Shown here: positions 34,206 through 45,146 of the stretch, piece after piece
How the letters are laid out: each line of letters starts with the position of its first letter
Position numbering within the stretch: position 1 is the stretch's first letter
Assembly (NCBI GenBank): GCA_037975125.1
Contig: JAJQOW010000020.1
Coordinates: forward strand, 1,531,911-1,595,910
Reading direction: 5' to 3'
Origin: Latrodectus hesperus
Lineage: Eukaryota > Arthropoda > Arachnida > Araneae > Theridiidae
DNA length: 64,000 bases
Translations under genes and position numbers: made by a program
The notes under the pieces: model-generated
What the model saw: the letters and a program-made list of their open reading frames with translations, nothing else
The model's database searches: none
Told to the model about the DNA's origin: nothing

Positions 34206-35400
34206 GTGCAAACAAACTTGACTAATAATTATTTTTTATTGGGAGACGTCTTGCCTGAAGTAATTTTTTTACTCCTCCCTATTGCAAGACTTCCCACTCC
34301 GCGGATGTTGACAGATTTCTTTGTCTCGGAAGCATTTGACTGCTTGCTTCTCATTGTTTTTCAGATTGATGAATATTGTTATCATCATATTACCACAAAT
34401 CTCTACAAATACAGAAAACTTTTAGAAATTTCATGAGCAAAGACACTTTTGGGTGTGTGAGCATTCTTCCTACTAATTCTAATTACGTGTTTGTTTAAAT
34501 ACCGTTGTTGACGTCATTTGGTACAGCGACCGATATGTTGAGCTATTTGCAACATATATGCGATAAAATACCTAAGTAGCATGTAAACATTGTTTAAAGT
34601 ACTTGGGTAGTTGAATGGTTGGTTTAAGATACTATGATTATTAAATGTGATAATTCACACAGTAATTCCTGCTATTCAAGATTTATATGATTTTTTTCTC
34701 TTACTTTTCATGTCTCGGTACATTTCCATTTAAGGAGGAGTTGTCGAATTTTTCTCATTATATTCATTAAGTATTTTTTTATTCATAGAGAAAAATGTTT
34801 TGATTAAATCTACTGCAGAATTCTTAATCAGCGATTCTCACATCGTTAAATGTGTGGCAAGCAAAAGAAAAATGGCCAAATCAACAACGAAATGACAAGC
34901 AGTAAAAATCGACACCAACAATCTAGAAACAACGAAATTTGAAACATGTGCTCAGTCACGAAAAAAGGAACTTCATATAGGGTGACCGATTATTATTGTA
35001 ACCCTATTTTTAGTACTATTTTACTATACGTTGGCAATTATAAATGACATACACAGGGCGTCGTTTTTTTTTTTTAACTCATTGCTCTTTTGTTGGTGAT
35101 TGTTTTACGGTCTATCGATAAGGAAAAGTACCAGAATCTCTAATGGGTAGCATACAGCTAAGTGATTAGTGAATGCAATATTTATTACTAAACAGAACAT
35201 TAAGTTTTTTGATAATTACAACTCTCTATTGATTGATAAATATGTTTTCTTTCTAAGCAATTGACGAACCAGTGGAAAACCTTTTCAATCCTTCAAATTT
35301 TATTCTAAAATTTTGAGAGCTGTAATATTTGTTATGTACATATTGATGTGGTAAAACACATTATTCTTATATTAATAATTGAAAAAATGCATTATTTTCA
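34206..35400. other. Rest of intron 3
   Basis: No further coding remnant can be claimed; an open frame at 34206-34436 might be part of the Tc1 relic's N-terminus but shows no clear motif. Confidence 0.4.
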
Positions 35401-35401
35401 G

Positions 35402-35695
35402 GGAAAGAATCCCTTTGCGAAGAAGAATCCTCTAACCGCAGCATGTACATAACGAGCATTTGTTACTGGTCATAGTCTTTGAAGCCAACTGCCAAGTTTA
35501 TTTTACATGACTCACCCCGCCTGGTGCACTCCTCGTCTCTTCCATTCCATTTTATCTACAAGTGTCTCACAATTATACAAAACTGTACGATAAACTGCAA
35601 TGACTGTGTGTCAAGTAAATCTTCTGTAAATTGTGTAAATGAATGTCCTATGTGATAGATATATGTAAATAAAAGTGTTCTATGTCGTTTCTACT
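35402..35695 (+). other. Terminal 3' UTR exon of the cuticle gene
   Basis: The stretch follows a TTATTTTCAG acceptor (AG at 35400-35401) and has no long open frame. It is less AT-biased than its surroundings and ends with AATAAA at 35668-35673, followed by TG/GT-rich sequence (about 35690-35716); a second AATAAA lies at 35718. It contains two exact TGTANATA elements, TGTACATA at 35444 and TGTAAATA at 35664, matching the Pumilio recognition core. Inference: this is the spliced 3' UTR of the gene ending at 31298. It could instead be the terminal exon of an unseen transcript. Confidence 0.6.
35668..35673 (+). terminator. Poly(A) signal AATAAA
   Basis: Canonical AATAAA, with a GT-rich stretch 20-45 bases downstream, in the inferred last exon of the cuticle gene. 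It overlaps the end of a TGTAAATA Pumilio-type site. Cleavage would be expected near 35685-35695. Confidence 0.6.
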
Positions 35696-35827
35696 GGGTG
35701 TCTTAATGTGTCCTTGGAATAAAATGGCATGGCTGTGTAAATGAAGACCCCGCTTACATGCGATTTTTCTATTATTTTACCATCATGTCAATTACCAATT
35801 CCAGGAAAAGTAATGGAAACTAATACA

Positions 35828-36292
35828 CAGTAGACACTCGATTTTACGGACTCGTAAGGGGTCGGAAAAATGGTTCGTAAAGCAGAAAAATAATGCATTA
35901 GATTGTTTTTTAAAAATCTATTTTTTTACTAAACTACATTTTACAAATAAAATATTATTAAAAATGATTATTTAATATGCACTATAAAAGCACATGCAAA
36001 ATGAACTATACTTCCTATTTAAAACATGCTTAAAAATTCATACTGAAAAACACTTTCATTCCATTGATTCCTCTTTCACCCCATAGTTTTCTAAAACTCT
36101 AACCATAACTGGTTTTTAATTTTTTCTAAGCAACCGTCTGATGCTCTGAATTCTTTTATATTTAGCTTCACAGCGACACAGTTGGATCTCTCTTTAATGA
36201 CACTACTGTCAACACAGGAGTGTTTAGTCCTATCTTTCCTTTTTTTTTTATTAACCATTTCCTTAGTTGCAGCTGAGATCATGGCTACATCA
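35828..36292 (-). mobile_element. Tigger/pogo-like half element, copy 1
   Basis: The left end CAGTAGACACTCGATTTTAC has the typical Tigger/pogo start and is followed by GACTCGTAAGGGGTCGG. Near 36282-36091 the minus strand encodes NIKEFRASDGCLEKIKNQL, resembling the second helix-turn-helix (CENP-B-like) of Tigger transposases (pattern F.AS.GWLEKFK.R). The rest of the transposase and the right end are missing; the unclassified repeat at 36298 begins right after. Confidence 0.6.
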
Positions 36293-36297
36293 CTTGA

Positions 36298-36630
36298 TTA
36301 CAATTGTCATTGATTTAAAATATCCACGCATCAGATAACGTTGCATCTACGTCACGTTGTATTGACGTAATGTAAGACGCTTAGTCTTACATCCGACTTG
36401 TTCACGAATTTGTTGCCTGCCTTCCAATCGCCTTCTTCGAGCGGCAGCAAACAAGGCGAAGTTCACCATCAAATATCTGGAGAGTAGTATCGAAGTTCAT
36501 TTTGTTCATAAAACGGTTTCTTATGTAAGGACCCAAGCATCGGTTTGAGAAGCCGATTTAATTGAAGCCATTAACAGGTTAACAATCGATCAGAAGAAAA
36601 AGCTAAATGAAAAAAAATAAGACAAAATAT
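36298..36630 (+). repeat. Unclassified dispersed repeat, copy 2 (uninterrupted)
   Basis: Second copy of the repeat at 12368-13050, without the 334-bp insert. It has its own small extra hairpin, GTAAGAC..GTCTTAC near 36371, that copy 1 lacks. It lies directly beside the Tigger-like fragment. Confidence 0.6.
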
Positions 36631-38759
36631 CCACTTTATGGTTCATTGAAATAGATAAGGACGACTTAAGTTTTTAAAAAATTAACTCATGAATAGAATT
36701 CCAAATTAATAATAACAATATTTTTAAGTAATCAAAATTTCATGGATTAATAGAATTCTTTGTTAATAATTGCAATATTTGTAAGCAATCTCTAAGACTC
36801 ACTTTTTGCCTATGCCAGCATTAATTTTTTTTAAGTTAATTAAGGAATTTTTTTTTTTGGGGATGTTTTGCGTCTCTACAATATTTTCCAGGGGGAGCAC
36901 TTTCACTGGTACTGTCTCCATTTTCAATTATTTTTTCTGATTTTTTTTATAAAATGCTCGAGAGGCTGTTCTTTGGAATTCCATATTTTTGGATCTTTGT
37001 CTTATTGAATCATTTTTCTTCCACTTCTTTTAAAATTGTCTATTTTTACTGCAACTGGTAAACACACGTTCCTTTCTCCACATTACAAATCTTCAGTGGA
37101 ACCGACTCAGTCTTAGTCTCGACAAACGAAAGTTCATAAACTGGGTCGTTCAAAGAAACGAAACAAACTGCAGAACAGGGGAGCTCACACTTTTAAGCAG
37201 TTTTTCTTCCCCTTTTCCATGTTCTCACATAAGGAAGGAAGAGACGAGTGTTTTCTTCTTCTGCGTTTCTCTCCTTTGGAAACATTTACTCCTTGACAGA
37301 GTAAATGTCCATCGGACGCTGGGATTAGGAAGCCGGGGACTTCATGAATGTATTGAGGATAGGCAAAGCGAAGAAATGCTCACTTCATCCAAACCAAGAT
37401 TGCATGCGTGAAGTAAATTTTCATGCAATAATAATTATTATTATTCTTTGGATGTAATGAATAATAATTTTTTTTTTTAAAAAATGCATATTTGTTTCAT
37501 AATGAGTCAAAGATATGAGTAAGTGACCCTAGTTCTGCGAATGTTACATTGTATGGAGTGAATAATTCTTGTGTCTGTCGACTGTAAATATTAATACAAG
37601 GCAACACGATTGGAGTTTCTTATGCGATTCGTCCGATGATGCGACTTCCAGAAAAGATAACTTCTTAAAACACTCCGAAAGCAGAGGTTTTATACTTCGA
37701 TTTCACGAACTGCATTTGGATTCCTACCACACTGCACGCGATTTCAATCATCTGGATAATGTAAAAATAATAGAGTCATTTTAATTAATACATCGATAAG
37801 AATAATTTTTAGCTATTAATTTTTGGAATCTGCATAGTTGCATTAATGCTGTAAGACTAATTTTGTTGTAAACGATTAATAAATTTAAAAAAGTTTTTAT
37901 AACCCTAATATCAAAAAATAACTACAGAAAATTGCTCGTATTTCAACATATATTCCGACGCATACACAGAGAGAGAGAGAGAGAGAGAAATCCATCCCAT
38001 AACTTTGTACTGAAGCGATTCATGTCTCAGAACGAGGTCTTATATATTTCTGTACTGAGAAATTTATTGTGTTTTATACTGTTCACAAGCGATTTCACTT
38101 ACGCTTGCATATTGTATCAATTGTGTTCTTATGAAATCAAATTATTTTATTAAATTCGCGTTTCCGGAATTATTTCTTATATTTGAAACGAACTGTTTTT
38201 TAGTTACGTAAGTATACGCTTTTTCTTCATTTGATTTTAGTAAAACGCACATATTTCCTTCACAACATAGTTTCTCCTTAATATTCCATCCAAGCCCTCT
38301 TTAATGACAATAGTTAAACGTGAATCATTTGTACATAACACGTTATAGCAGCACATATTTAGAGAATGCTGGTTCAAGGCGTTTTTACGTAACGTAATAT
38401 AATTCAATATAATTTAGGAAATGTAGGCTTATATTTTAACACTAAAAATCGTCACCAAGTCTCCAAAAGTATCGCCAAATGTGGTCCAGTAGATAGAAAA
38501 AAATGATGCCAAATGCCGTTAAGTCAATTTAGATTTTACTTCTCAGCCATGAAAATCAGTATTTTTACAGAATAAGCTTTTACTAGACAATAATTTTCCC
38601 TATTAAGTTATAATAACACACTGAAAAAGTGATTAAGCAAAAATGTAGTAAATTAATACAAATATTTACAGTAATTACATTTTTCGTAACAATATATCTT
38701 TATTTGTACATGTAAGTATGTAAATGCATAATTATTTAGAAAGTAATATTTCTGAGTCC
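36631..38759. other. AT-rich intergenic DNA
   Basis: About 2.1 kb without a recognised gene. A moderately GC-richer patch lies near 37080-37400, and a (GA)n run lies at 37968-37988. Confidence 0.5.
37968..37988. repeat. (GA)10 microsatellite
   Basis: Perfect GA run of about ten units. Confidence 0.95.
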
Positions 38760-39039
38760 ATTACAAAAAGTTACAGATTTGTTCGTTTTCACTGCAGCAC
38801 ATCCATATTTTTCAAAATAAGCGCTTTCTGCGTTTATACATGAAAGATTTCAAAATACTTTCGGAACATCAAATCTAGTTCGAGTTTTTTAGAATGTCCT
38901 AAAACCTAACTGTTTAGATTCCGCCATTTATTTTTAAATGATTTATTTCCGTGAGTTTTTTCAGACATTGAAGTAAAAAGGCATAATTATGTTCGGACTG
39001 TAAGGAGGATGGGACGTTGTTAGCACTCTTTGACATCGC

Positions 39040-39270
39040 GTAGTGGACGGCCTACGGTCAGACCGTTGAAAGGCATTTTAGCATCCACAGAGTAAATTGC
39101 ATTCTGGGAGGACATTTCGTGGAGAGTGGGTGTCGCAAGGAAGAAAATCTGGAGAAGTCCCAAACTGCAACCCGCAGACTTGAGTACGGAGAGAAACGCA
39201 GCCTCCTTCCCTTGTGGTTCAACAATGACCGGAACTGAACCCGAGAACTAATGCTCCGAAGGGTCATGGT
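39040..39270 (-). repeat. SINE-like family D, best copy
   Basis: In minus orientation it starts CACCATGACCCTTCGGAGC with the B-box-like GGGTTCAGTTCCGG, then GGAGGCTGCGTTTCTCTCC, GACTTCTCCAGATTTTC and CACTCTCCACGAAATGTCC, and ends near TCTGTGGATGCTAAAATGCC. About 230 bp. Confidence 0.65.
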
Positions 39271-39305
39271 GAGCTCAGTGTTAGCACTCTAGCTTATGCC
39301 AAGAA

Positions 39306-39668
39306 GTTCGTTTTGTTGTTGCTTATGACACTTCGACAAGCCAAGCTCGCTATGCCTTTGGCTATACAAATTTAAGTCAGTAGGTAGCGTCTTTCGTTCA
39401 ACCAGAGCACCACGAATGTGAAAGTACGACTTTGCTCTAAGCACTTCCGATAGATGGCACCACCAGAAGATCCACTCCCTCCATTTTGACATTACTTTGG
39501 AGGGGGAGAATATTTTCTACAGATCATCTCACCCATGGTACAGCTGAGCAACCGACCACAGGATTTTCGGTTCCACATATTTAACGAGCATGTACTCGGT
39601 GGGTCTTTGGCGGCAATGGGAATCGAACCCCGCCCTTCCGGGCGAAAGGCCGATGGCCTAATCACCAA
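39306..39668 (-). repeat. SINE family A copy in the mariner relic
   Basis: The reverse complement has the family A head (GGGTTCGATTCCC region), ACATGCTCGTTAAATATGTG, GGTCGGTTGCTCAGCTGTAC, GTCGTACTTTCACATTCGTG and a 3' CATAAGCAACAACAA. Shares the whole order with 33109-33482. A 189-codon open frame crosses its junction with the mariner relic and is a composite, not a gene. Confidence 0.8.
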
Positions 39669-39985
39669 GAAGTTAGTGATGAGAAAGGCATTATAGCCCG
39701 ATGCATTAATGAGGCGCATTTTGCACTCTTTCGCGATGGTCGGCCGGATTTGTTGAATTCCGCATTTCAGTCTCTTCCGTACTTCGACTTCAAATTTCGC
39801 CTTCATGGTTTCTTCAAATGAAGCGAACTTGACATGGAGTATTCTTTTGATACCTAAAAACACAATAAGCATCGTTTTGATTTTCGATATGCTCATCCTG
39901 CCCGTCTTCTTAAAAGCTGTCTTAATCAATTGGAACATTTTCCATCGGGTTTTCGGAAACTTTAAACATAAAACTTGAAGACCAT

Positions 39986-40200
39986 TCTTTCGGCACAGAT
40001 GCCGTTTAATCCAAGATGCCAAATTCTGAGTTTGGTGATATTTTGGAAGATTATCTGGCATCCTGGATTTTATTACGTCATAGATATATGGACCAAAAAG
40101 AATTAAGGAGAAAATTCTATTTTGGCAATCCTAGTATTGACGTCATAACGCTCGTCACAATACGTCATCCTGGCAGCATTTCTTCATAGCCAAAAAAATT
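39986..40200. repeat. Inverted-repeat element family F, copy 1
   Basis: Contains CGGCACAGATGCCGTTTAAT, CCAAATTCTGAGTTTGGTGA, TTTTGGAAGATT and GGATTTTATTACGTCAT, all shared with the element around 56488-57390. The far end is diverged, so borders are approximate. Confidence 0.5.
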
Positions 40201-41690
40201 TAGACTTAAAACATCCTGGCGTCATTCTTTCTTCTAAGAAACCGTGGAACTTGGTCACAAAACGTATTCTATGGAAACGCTTGTCCCTAATCGCCATCTG
40301 TCGAGAGAAAGTTAATCAGTTCTTTGTTAGCTGATATCACCATCGACCACTGCCAATCGATTCTAGCATTCCCTGATATAGATACATTTTCAATTATCCA
40401 TACTAAATTATCCCTACAATGATCAAAATGCACACTGAAAAAGAAATTTGGAACTTGTTAAGCATGACATGTTATTGTAATTAAGAATATGTCAAGAAAT
40501 AAATTTATATAAAAATCTAGAAAAGAAAAATCTGTATCTAAAATCAAAATAAATGAGTTTAAGTTATTGTCATACTTTTTTTAATTATTTATATCTACCG
40601 AAGCTACCAAAGAGAGGCAATTGTCTCAATAATAAACCAAGTTTTAAAGACGCAGATATCACCAGAATTGGAATTCTGCTTCCTATGATTCAACGGCACT
40701 AAAATATCTTTCAACTTGTCTTTCTCCTTCGACTGCTTAACAAAAAATGACTCATTTTTTTAAAAACTTAATAAAATAATTTTCTTAAAACATTTTAATA
40801 CAAAAGTTGTTGAATTAAATACAAAGTATTTTAATATAAAAAAACATTGATATATGATAAAATATAATCTGAATATTCTGAAATTAATTAATAAAAAATT
40901 TAAATACATTGTGGTTTTCTGTATCTTAATAATTTTTCGAAAATCTTCTAACAAAAAATGTCTTCTATTTTCTTTTGAACAAATTTGGTACATTTATTTA
41001 TTACAAATGAGATAAGCCATTAGCAACGATAACATCATTAGGTCTTCCAAAATCTCTAGGAATATGAACATTTCCTCTTGGACACATAATCTGAATCAGA
41101 TGCATCATATTCAATGCTATACATACTATTGTTAATGCGTATAATTCAGTTATTTGATAGAATGTGACCAGGTATTCCATGAAACAACTGGACAAGTCTG
41201 TTAAAATTCAAAATGGGTAAAAACTTTCTTACTTTACCAAGTTCTCCCATGAAATAACCAATCATAGATCCTTAAAGGGAAAAATAAACAATTTCAAAGT
41301 TATCTTACATAAATTAATTCATCATAAATAGATAAAAAAAAAATCTCGAAAAATAGCATTATCCGCATTGCGAAAGACTAGTTCGTAAAGGATGAGAAAA
41401 TCGGATAATATAACTTACTATTGCCGAAATTCTAACACAAAATTACATAAATACGCCGACTAAATTCTACGTCTAAAAGCCATGGAATGGAGCGTGCACA
41501 CGCACATCGTTCCAAAGCAGGTATAGGTGGTTCAAAACGCATTAAAAGCAGCTGCAATCGGTTCGAAGATCTTTCGAGTAACGTATTTCATATTTATCGA
41601 CCAAGTAATCGTTATTCTACAGAACACTTAGTTGAATTCAATAATTTCATATACTTTGACTGACTTGTCAAGTTGTTTCATGATGACGAT
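40201..41690. other. AT-rich intergenic DNA
   Basis: About 1.5 kb without a recognised gene; short frames are low-complexity. Confidence 0.5.
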
Positions 41691-42115
41691 GATGATTTCG
41701 TATCCATGGAGCATGTGCATAAATGTTCCCGAAGCGGTCAGAGACAGACCTGGCGATCTCTACAGCTTTATCTGTGCAAAGAAGCTCCACAGGATCCTCC
41801 ATGCTGATGCTAAAAAAGCTTGGCCAGCATTGCTGGACAGCTGAAGATGTGTTGTGGAGACAGTTGATCGTTATCCGGGCAGTGAGGACAAAGCCTGGTG
41901 TAACTTTTTAAGTCGCTGTTTAATTCTGGAATGAAAACACTTTAACATTTTTTTTCCAAGTTGTTTCATGAAATAACAGAATAATACACATTAACAGTGA
42001 TATGTACACAGAAAGCGGGCTGGGGAATCGCGAAAAGTCAGCTTGTGAAGATAAATTGGCAGACAATGATGACCAGTCGGACCACAGCCTCTCTTCTGTT
42101 GCAGCTGAAATGAAA
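41690..42115 (-). pseudogene. Non-LTR retrotransposon C-terminal fragments (minus strand)
   Basis: Two minus-strand pieces. About 42115-41991 encodes TGHHCLPIYLHKLTFRDSPA, the GH..L..HL.K....DSP pattern of the region after RNase H in spider and insect LINEs. About 41910-41700 encodes QLSPQHIF-like and VQQCW/ELLCTDKAVEIARSV phrases of the extreme C-terminus, including a degenerate Cys/His cluster. Indels separate them. Probably one 5'-truncated LINE copy. Confidence 0.55.
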
Positions 42116-42294
42116 GTTTAGAGTGTAAATAGGAATTCAACAGGTTGTTTTGTATATCATTAATCAATAAATGAATTCTTAAAAGCACTGTAAAGATTAA
42201 TTTGATAAATAACACCATTTTTTGCAAAATATTATCCATATTTTCTAATTTTATCTTTAATAGAAAATATTAACTTTTCATTATCACTTTTCAG

Positions 42295-42780
42295 TGGGTT
42301 CCATCGCATGTGGATGCGTACGGTAATGAAATTGCTGAAGGTCTGTCCAGAAAGGGCAGCCGCAAGGACAATGCCCATGGTGGCTGCCTTACCTTTTTAG
42401 AGATCACCACCTGAGTCAGGAAAGATATCTTTTCTTCTTGGAGGAGAGCCCCCGTGCATGAATGGTATGCGAAATATCACCCTGGTGCTGCTCTGAAACA
42501 GGATGGAAAAGGGCGGGATCAGACAACTCTCCCGAGATTTCGAAGTAGACACACTCGTGTACAACGTTTAGAGTACAACGAGCCACAGAGTTTATCTCCT
42601 GTGTCCAAAACGCAAGGCGACTCAAGCTGTCCTTCCCTACATTTCGGCCTGCATCGGCTTAAATAAAGGCCAGATATTCTGGAGTCCTGAGGCCGTGCTC
42701 CATTGTCTGAGGCAGTTCGGACTCATGGACCTATTTTGATGTTGCTGTCAACTAGGAACTATATGTCACAACAACAATAC
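42295..42780 (+). pseudogene. Non-LTR retrotransposon RNase H tail (plus strand)
   Basis: Begins QWVPSHVDAYGNEIAEGLSR, a good RNase H signature (HV..YGNE.A), then HEWYAKYHPGAAL, GRDQTTLPRFRSRHTRVQRL and a degenerate Cys-rich tail. It ends about 42778 in a CAACAACAAT run, as a LINE 3' end would. Frameshifted between blocks. In opposite orientation to the fragment at 41690-42115. Confidence 0.7.
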
Positions 42781-42974
42781 TTTTAAGTGTAATATATTTT
42801 GTTAATGATAAAAGTATTAATTTTTTTTTCCCAATCGAACTTAAATAAAATTTATTTTGGTTTAAACTACAACTGCATAAATTAAACTCCATTACTAATA
42901 CCTTTAAAAAGATTAGGTTTTAAGTCTTAAAAGTTTCATTCTATCTGCAGTTATGCATTTTTAAAAGTTAATGC
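42781..42974. other. AT-rich spacer
   Basis: Nothing recognised. Confidence 0.4.
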
Positions 42975-43270
42975 ATGCAGAGCGGAGCAGGCGAGCCCTG
43001 GACTGCAATTGAAGGCTAGCGCTCTCTCCCATCACCAAGCTCCTCATAGTTTTGAACCAAGGTTTGGTAGTGTGGTCACACCCTCCTCTCCACACCAGTG
43101 GAAGGACTTTGGAGGCCACAGACGAACGTGGACACAACCCATGGATCTCCAGCCACGGGGAGGACGGGGTCATTCTCGCAGTCCCTACCCAAGGCTTCGC
43201 TTCGCAGACCTTACCGGGAGGCTCCTGCAGGATGGGCCTCAGCAATCGAGGCTCTCTCAAAACAAGAGAG
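42975..43270 (+). repeat. GC-rich dispersed repeat family E, copy 2
   Basis: Same order of phrases as the reverse complement of 19243-19552: GTGTGGTCACACCC, CTCCTCTCCACACCAG, GGACTTTGGAGGCC, GACGAACGTGGACACA and CCCATGG. Its many overlapping open frames in several phases are a by-product of high G+C. Confidence 0.55.
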
Positions 43271-44055
43271 GGCGCTCATAACACGATTTTAACACAGAAA
43301 TATATTTCGCACACTACTTCTATCACTGCTAGTAGCAAGCGGGTGTATATACTTTCTTAATCGTTAGAGGGCAGAAGTATACGAAAAGTTTCTTTCTAGT
43401 GCTATTTTTTTTCACAAATATTCCTATTATTTTGCTTAACACCTGTAGCTCACAATGATTATCGAGCCCCTACTAAGGTTTAATCAATTCATAATCGCGA
43501 ATCGTAGAACGGTGCATGTATTCATGTTACCTTTTCTAACTAATCTATTGTACAAAATATTAGATACTTATAGAATTACTTAGGAACATCAATATAGCAG
43601 CCTTAAACGGAAATAACTGCGCACTGATTCACTTGCAGATCAACAATAACACAAAATTAATACAGAACAAAAATTCGTAAACTGTAAAAAATCTGCCATA
43701 AGTAAATTTCATTTCATCATAAAGCTTTTCCTGCAAATACATTAAATCATAAAATACAAAAATTCAAAACTGACGAAAGCCCACCATATGTGTGTGTAAC
43801 TTTTGAATCGGTCAAAGATACAAATTGGAAAATATATATTTAAAAGATATATAAAAAAAAATTTTTTAACAAATAATAATATATTAAAAATAACAAAATA
43901 ATTTCCATAATAACTTGGAACTTTTTAATTTCATTATTTGTAAGATATCATTTAATATTAAAAACTTTTCTTAACATTCCCTGTTTTATTTTTTGCTTGG
44001 ATTTCAATAAAGCTGCAAACTTAGCGGAATAGGCATTATTTGATTAATAAATTTG
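43271..44055. other. Intergenic DNA
   Basis: No recognised gene or repeat. Confidence 0.45.
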
Positions 44056-44362
44056 GTGGGGCCTCCTAAATTGTCTAGTGGTCAGCGTGCCTGACTGCGG
44101 TTAAGGAGGTCCTGGGTTCGAATCCCGGTTCGGGCATGGATGTACTTTCTCTCTCTATCTATCCTGTCTTTGTCCTTGCCTTGTATGAATGAAGTGTGAA
44201 TGGTTGCTTACCCTATAAACGGGTACCTATGGCAAATGTGTAGAGCAAAGTCGTACTTTCACCTTCATGGTGCTCTGATTAAAACGAAAAACGCTCCCAA
44301 ACGACTGAATTCGCATAGCATAGCGAGAAAGGCTTGTCCAAGTGTCATTAGTAAACAACAAA
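44056..44362 (+). repeat. SINE with family A tail but a different tRNA-like head
   Basis: The head resembles tRNA-Glu: TTGTCTAGTGGTCAGC (A-box/D-arm) and CTGGGTTCGAATCCCGG (T-arm stem and loop intact). The acceptor stem is partly unpaired and the anticodon region degenerate, so it is not a working tRNA. The middle differs from family A (TTGCCTTGTATGAATGAAG..). The tail AGAGCAAAGTCGTACTTTCA, GGTGCTCTGATT, AACGCTCCC, TTCGCATAG and AGTGTCATTAGTAAACAAC is the family A tail. Confidence 0.8.
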
Positions 44363-44998
44363 TTTGGTTGTAATATTTACATCTACACGGTCAGTTTATT
44401 AGTTATGGCAACTTTTTTATTTTATTTATTTTTTTTTTCCTATAAATAGTGGAATTTCCTATAAAACCAGAACTGTGATTCAAGGTTTTAAATCTAAAAA
44501 TTTTTCAAAAAATATTATTGCAATCAGTTAATAATTTAAGAATATTAAAGTAAATTTTGATAAAAAGGTCCCCAAAATTTTCACTTGTCCTTGGAGCCTA
44601 AGTAAAATTATGTAATCATTCAATTACAAATTGAATAAATAAGCTGTTTTTTCCTTCAGCAATAATAAGTGATTGTGAAATTTCTTAAATAATTACGATC
44701 CAAAATTTTTAATTTTTCTAAGAATCCATTAATAGAGTAAAATCAAAGTATTTTACTTTTAATTTTATAGAGGGCAGCACCAGAAAAAGAATTTAAATTA
44801 TATATTTATCAAATAAAATTTTATATTTATCCGTAATAATTTTATGTTCATCCGAAATATTTTAAAATATTTAAAAAAAATTATCATTAAACGATTTACT
44901 GTGTTTTATGAAAATAACTCTACCTTTCTGCTGTTAAAATAAAGATCAACCAAAATGAAAGAAATAAATGAAAAAAATCTCAAATTTTTTTGTGCATT
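44363..44998. other. AT-rich intergenic DNA
   Basis: No recognised feature. Confidence 0.45.

Positions 44999-45146
<148 letters not shown>

Larger units (their letters stand above)
31314..35401 (+). other. Intron 3 of the cuticle gene (within the 3' UTR)
   Basis: 4.1 kb between GTAAGT and TTTTCAG. It is packed with repeats: a family C SINE starting about 22 bases inside the donor, an RTE fragment, a Tc1 transposase relic with a family A SINE inside it, and a family B SINE at the relic's other end. The last 0.9 kb (34500-35400) is plain AT-rich DNA. Confidence 0.55.
23241..35695 (+). other. Cuticle protein gene, whole transcription unit (4 exons, inferred)
   Basis: Inferred unit: exon 1 about 23241-23329, exon 2 25631-25723, exon 3 31026-31313, exon 4 35402 to about 35695. 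Every border is a canonical GT..AG pair (donor GTAAGT at 23330, 25724 and 31314; acceptors ending TTCCAG, TTGCAG and TTTCAG). The coding exons join in phase 0 to give a 126-residue secreted protein, although no single exon shows the whole gene. The fourth exon is inferred from a good acceptor, the donor that follows the stop codon, and a downstream AATAAA with a GT-rich stretch after it. The 3.7-5 kb scale of introns 2 and 3 is typical of spider genes. RNA evidence would be needed to confirm exons 1 and 4; exons 2 and 3 are well supported by protein content. Confidence 0.75.
38760..39990 (-). pseudogene. Mariner-type transposase relic, split by two SINEs
   Basis: On the minus strand, 39960-39670 encodes a mariner core: SISKIKTMLIVFLGIKRILH with the region of the first catalytic Asp diverged, then KAKFEVEVRKRLKCGI and the degenerate second-Asp region NASGYNAFLI. 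After insertions of a family A SINE (39306-39668) and a family D SINE (39040-39270), the downstream block near 39020-38960 shows SHPPYSPN, the position of the third acidic residue (HPPYSPDLAP in active mariners, Asp replaced here by Asn). Beyond that the sequence fades by about 38770. Inactive. Confidence 0.65.

Noticed and set aside
39492..40061. 189-codon minus-strand open frame, the longest in the window
   Set aside because: It is a chimera: its upstream end is inverted-repeat family F, its middle is decayed mariner transposase and its end is a family A SINE. Openness across the joins is chance.
43009..43360. Several overlapping GC-rich frames
   Set aside because: Open in nearly all phases because family E is GC-rich; no motif.
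44060..44140. Possible tRNA-Glu gene
   Set aside because: T-arm is good, but the acceptor stem is only partly paired, the anticodon loop is degenerate and a SINE body follows.
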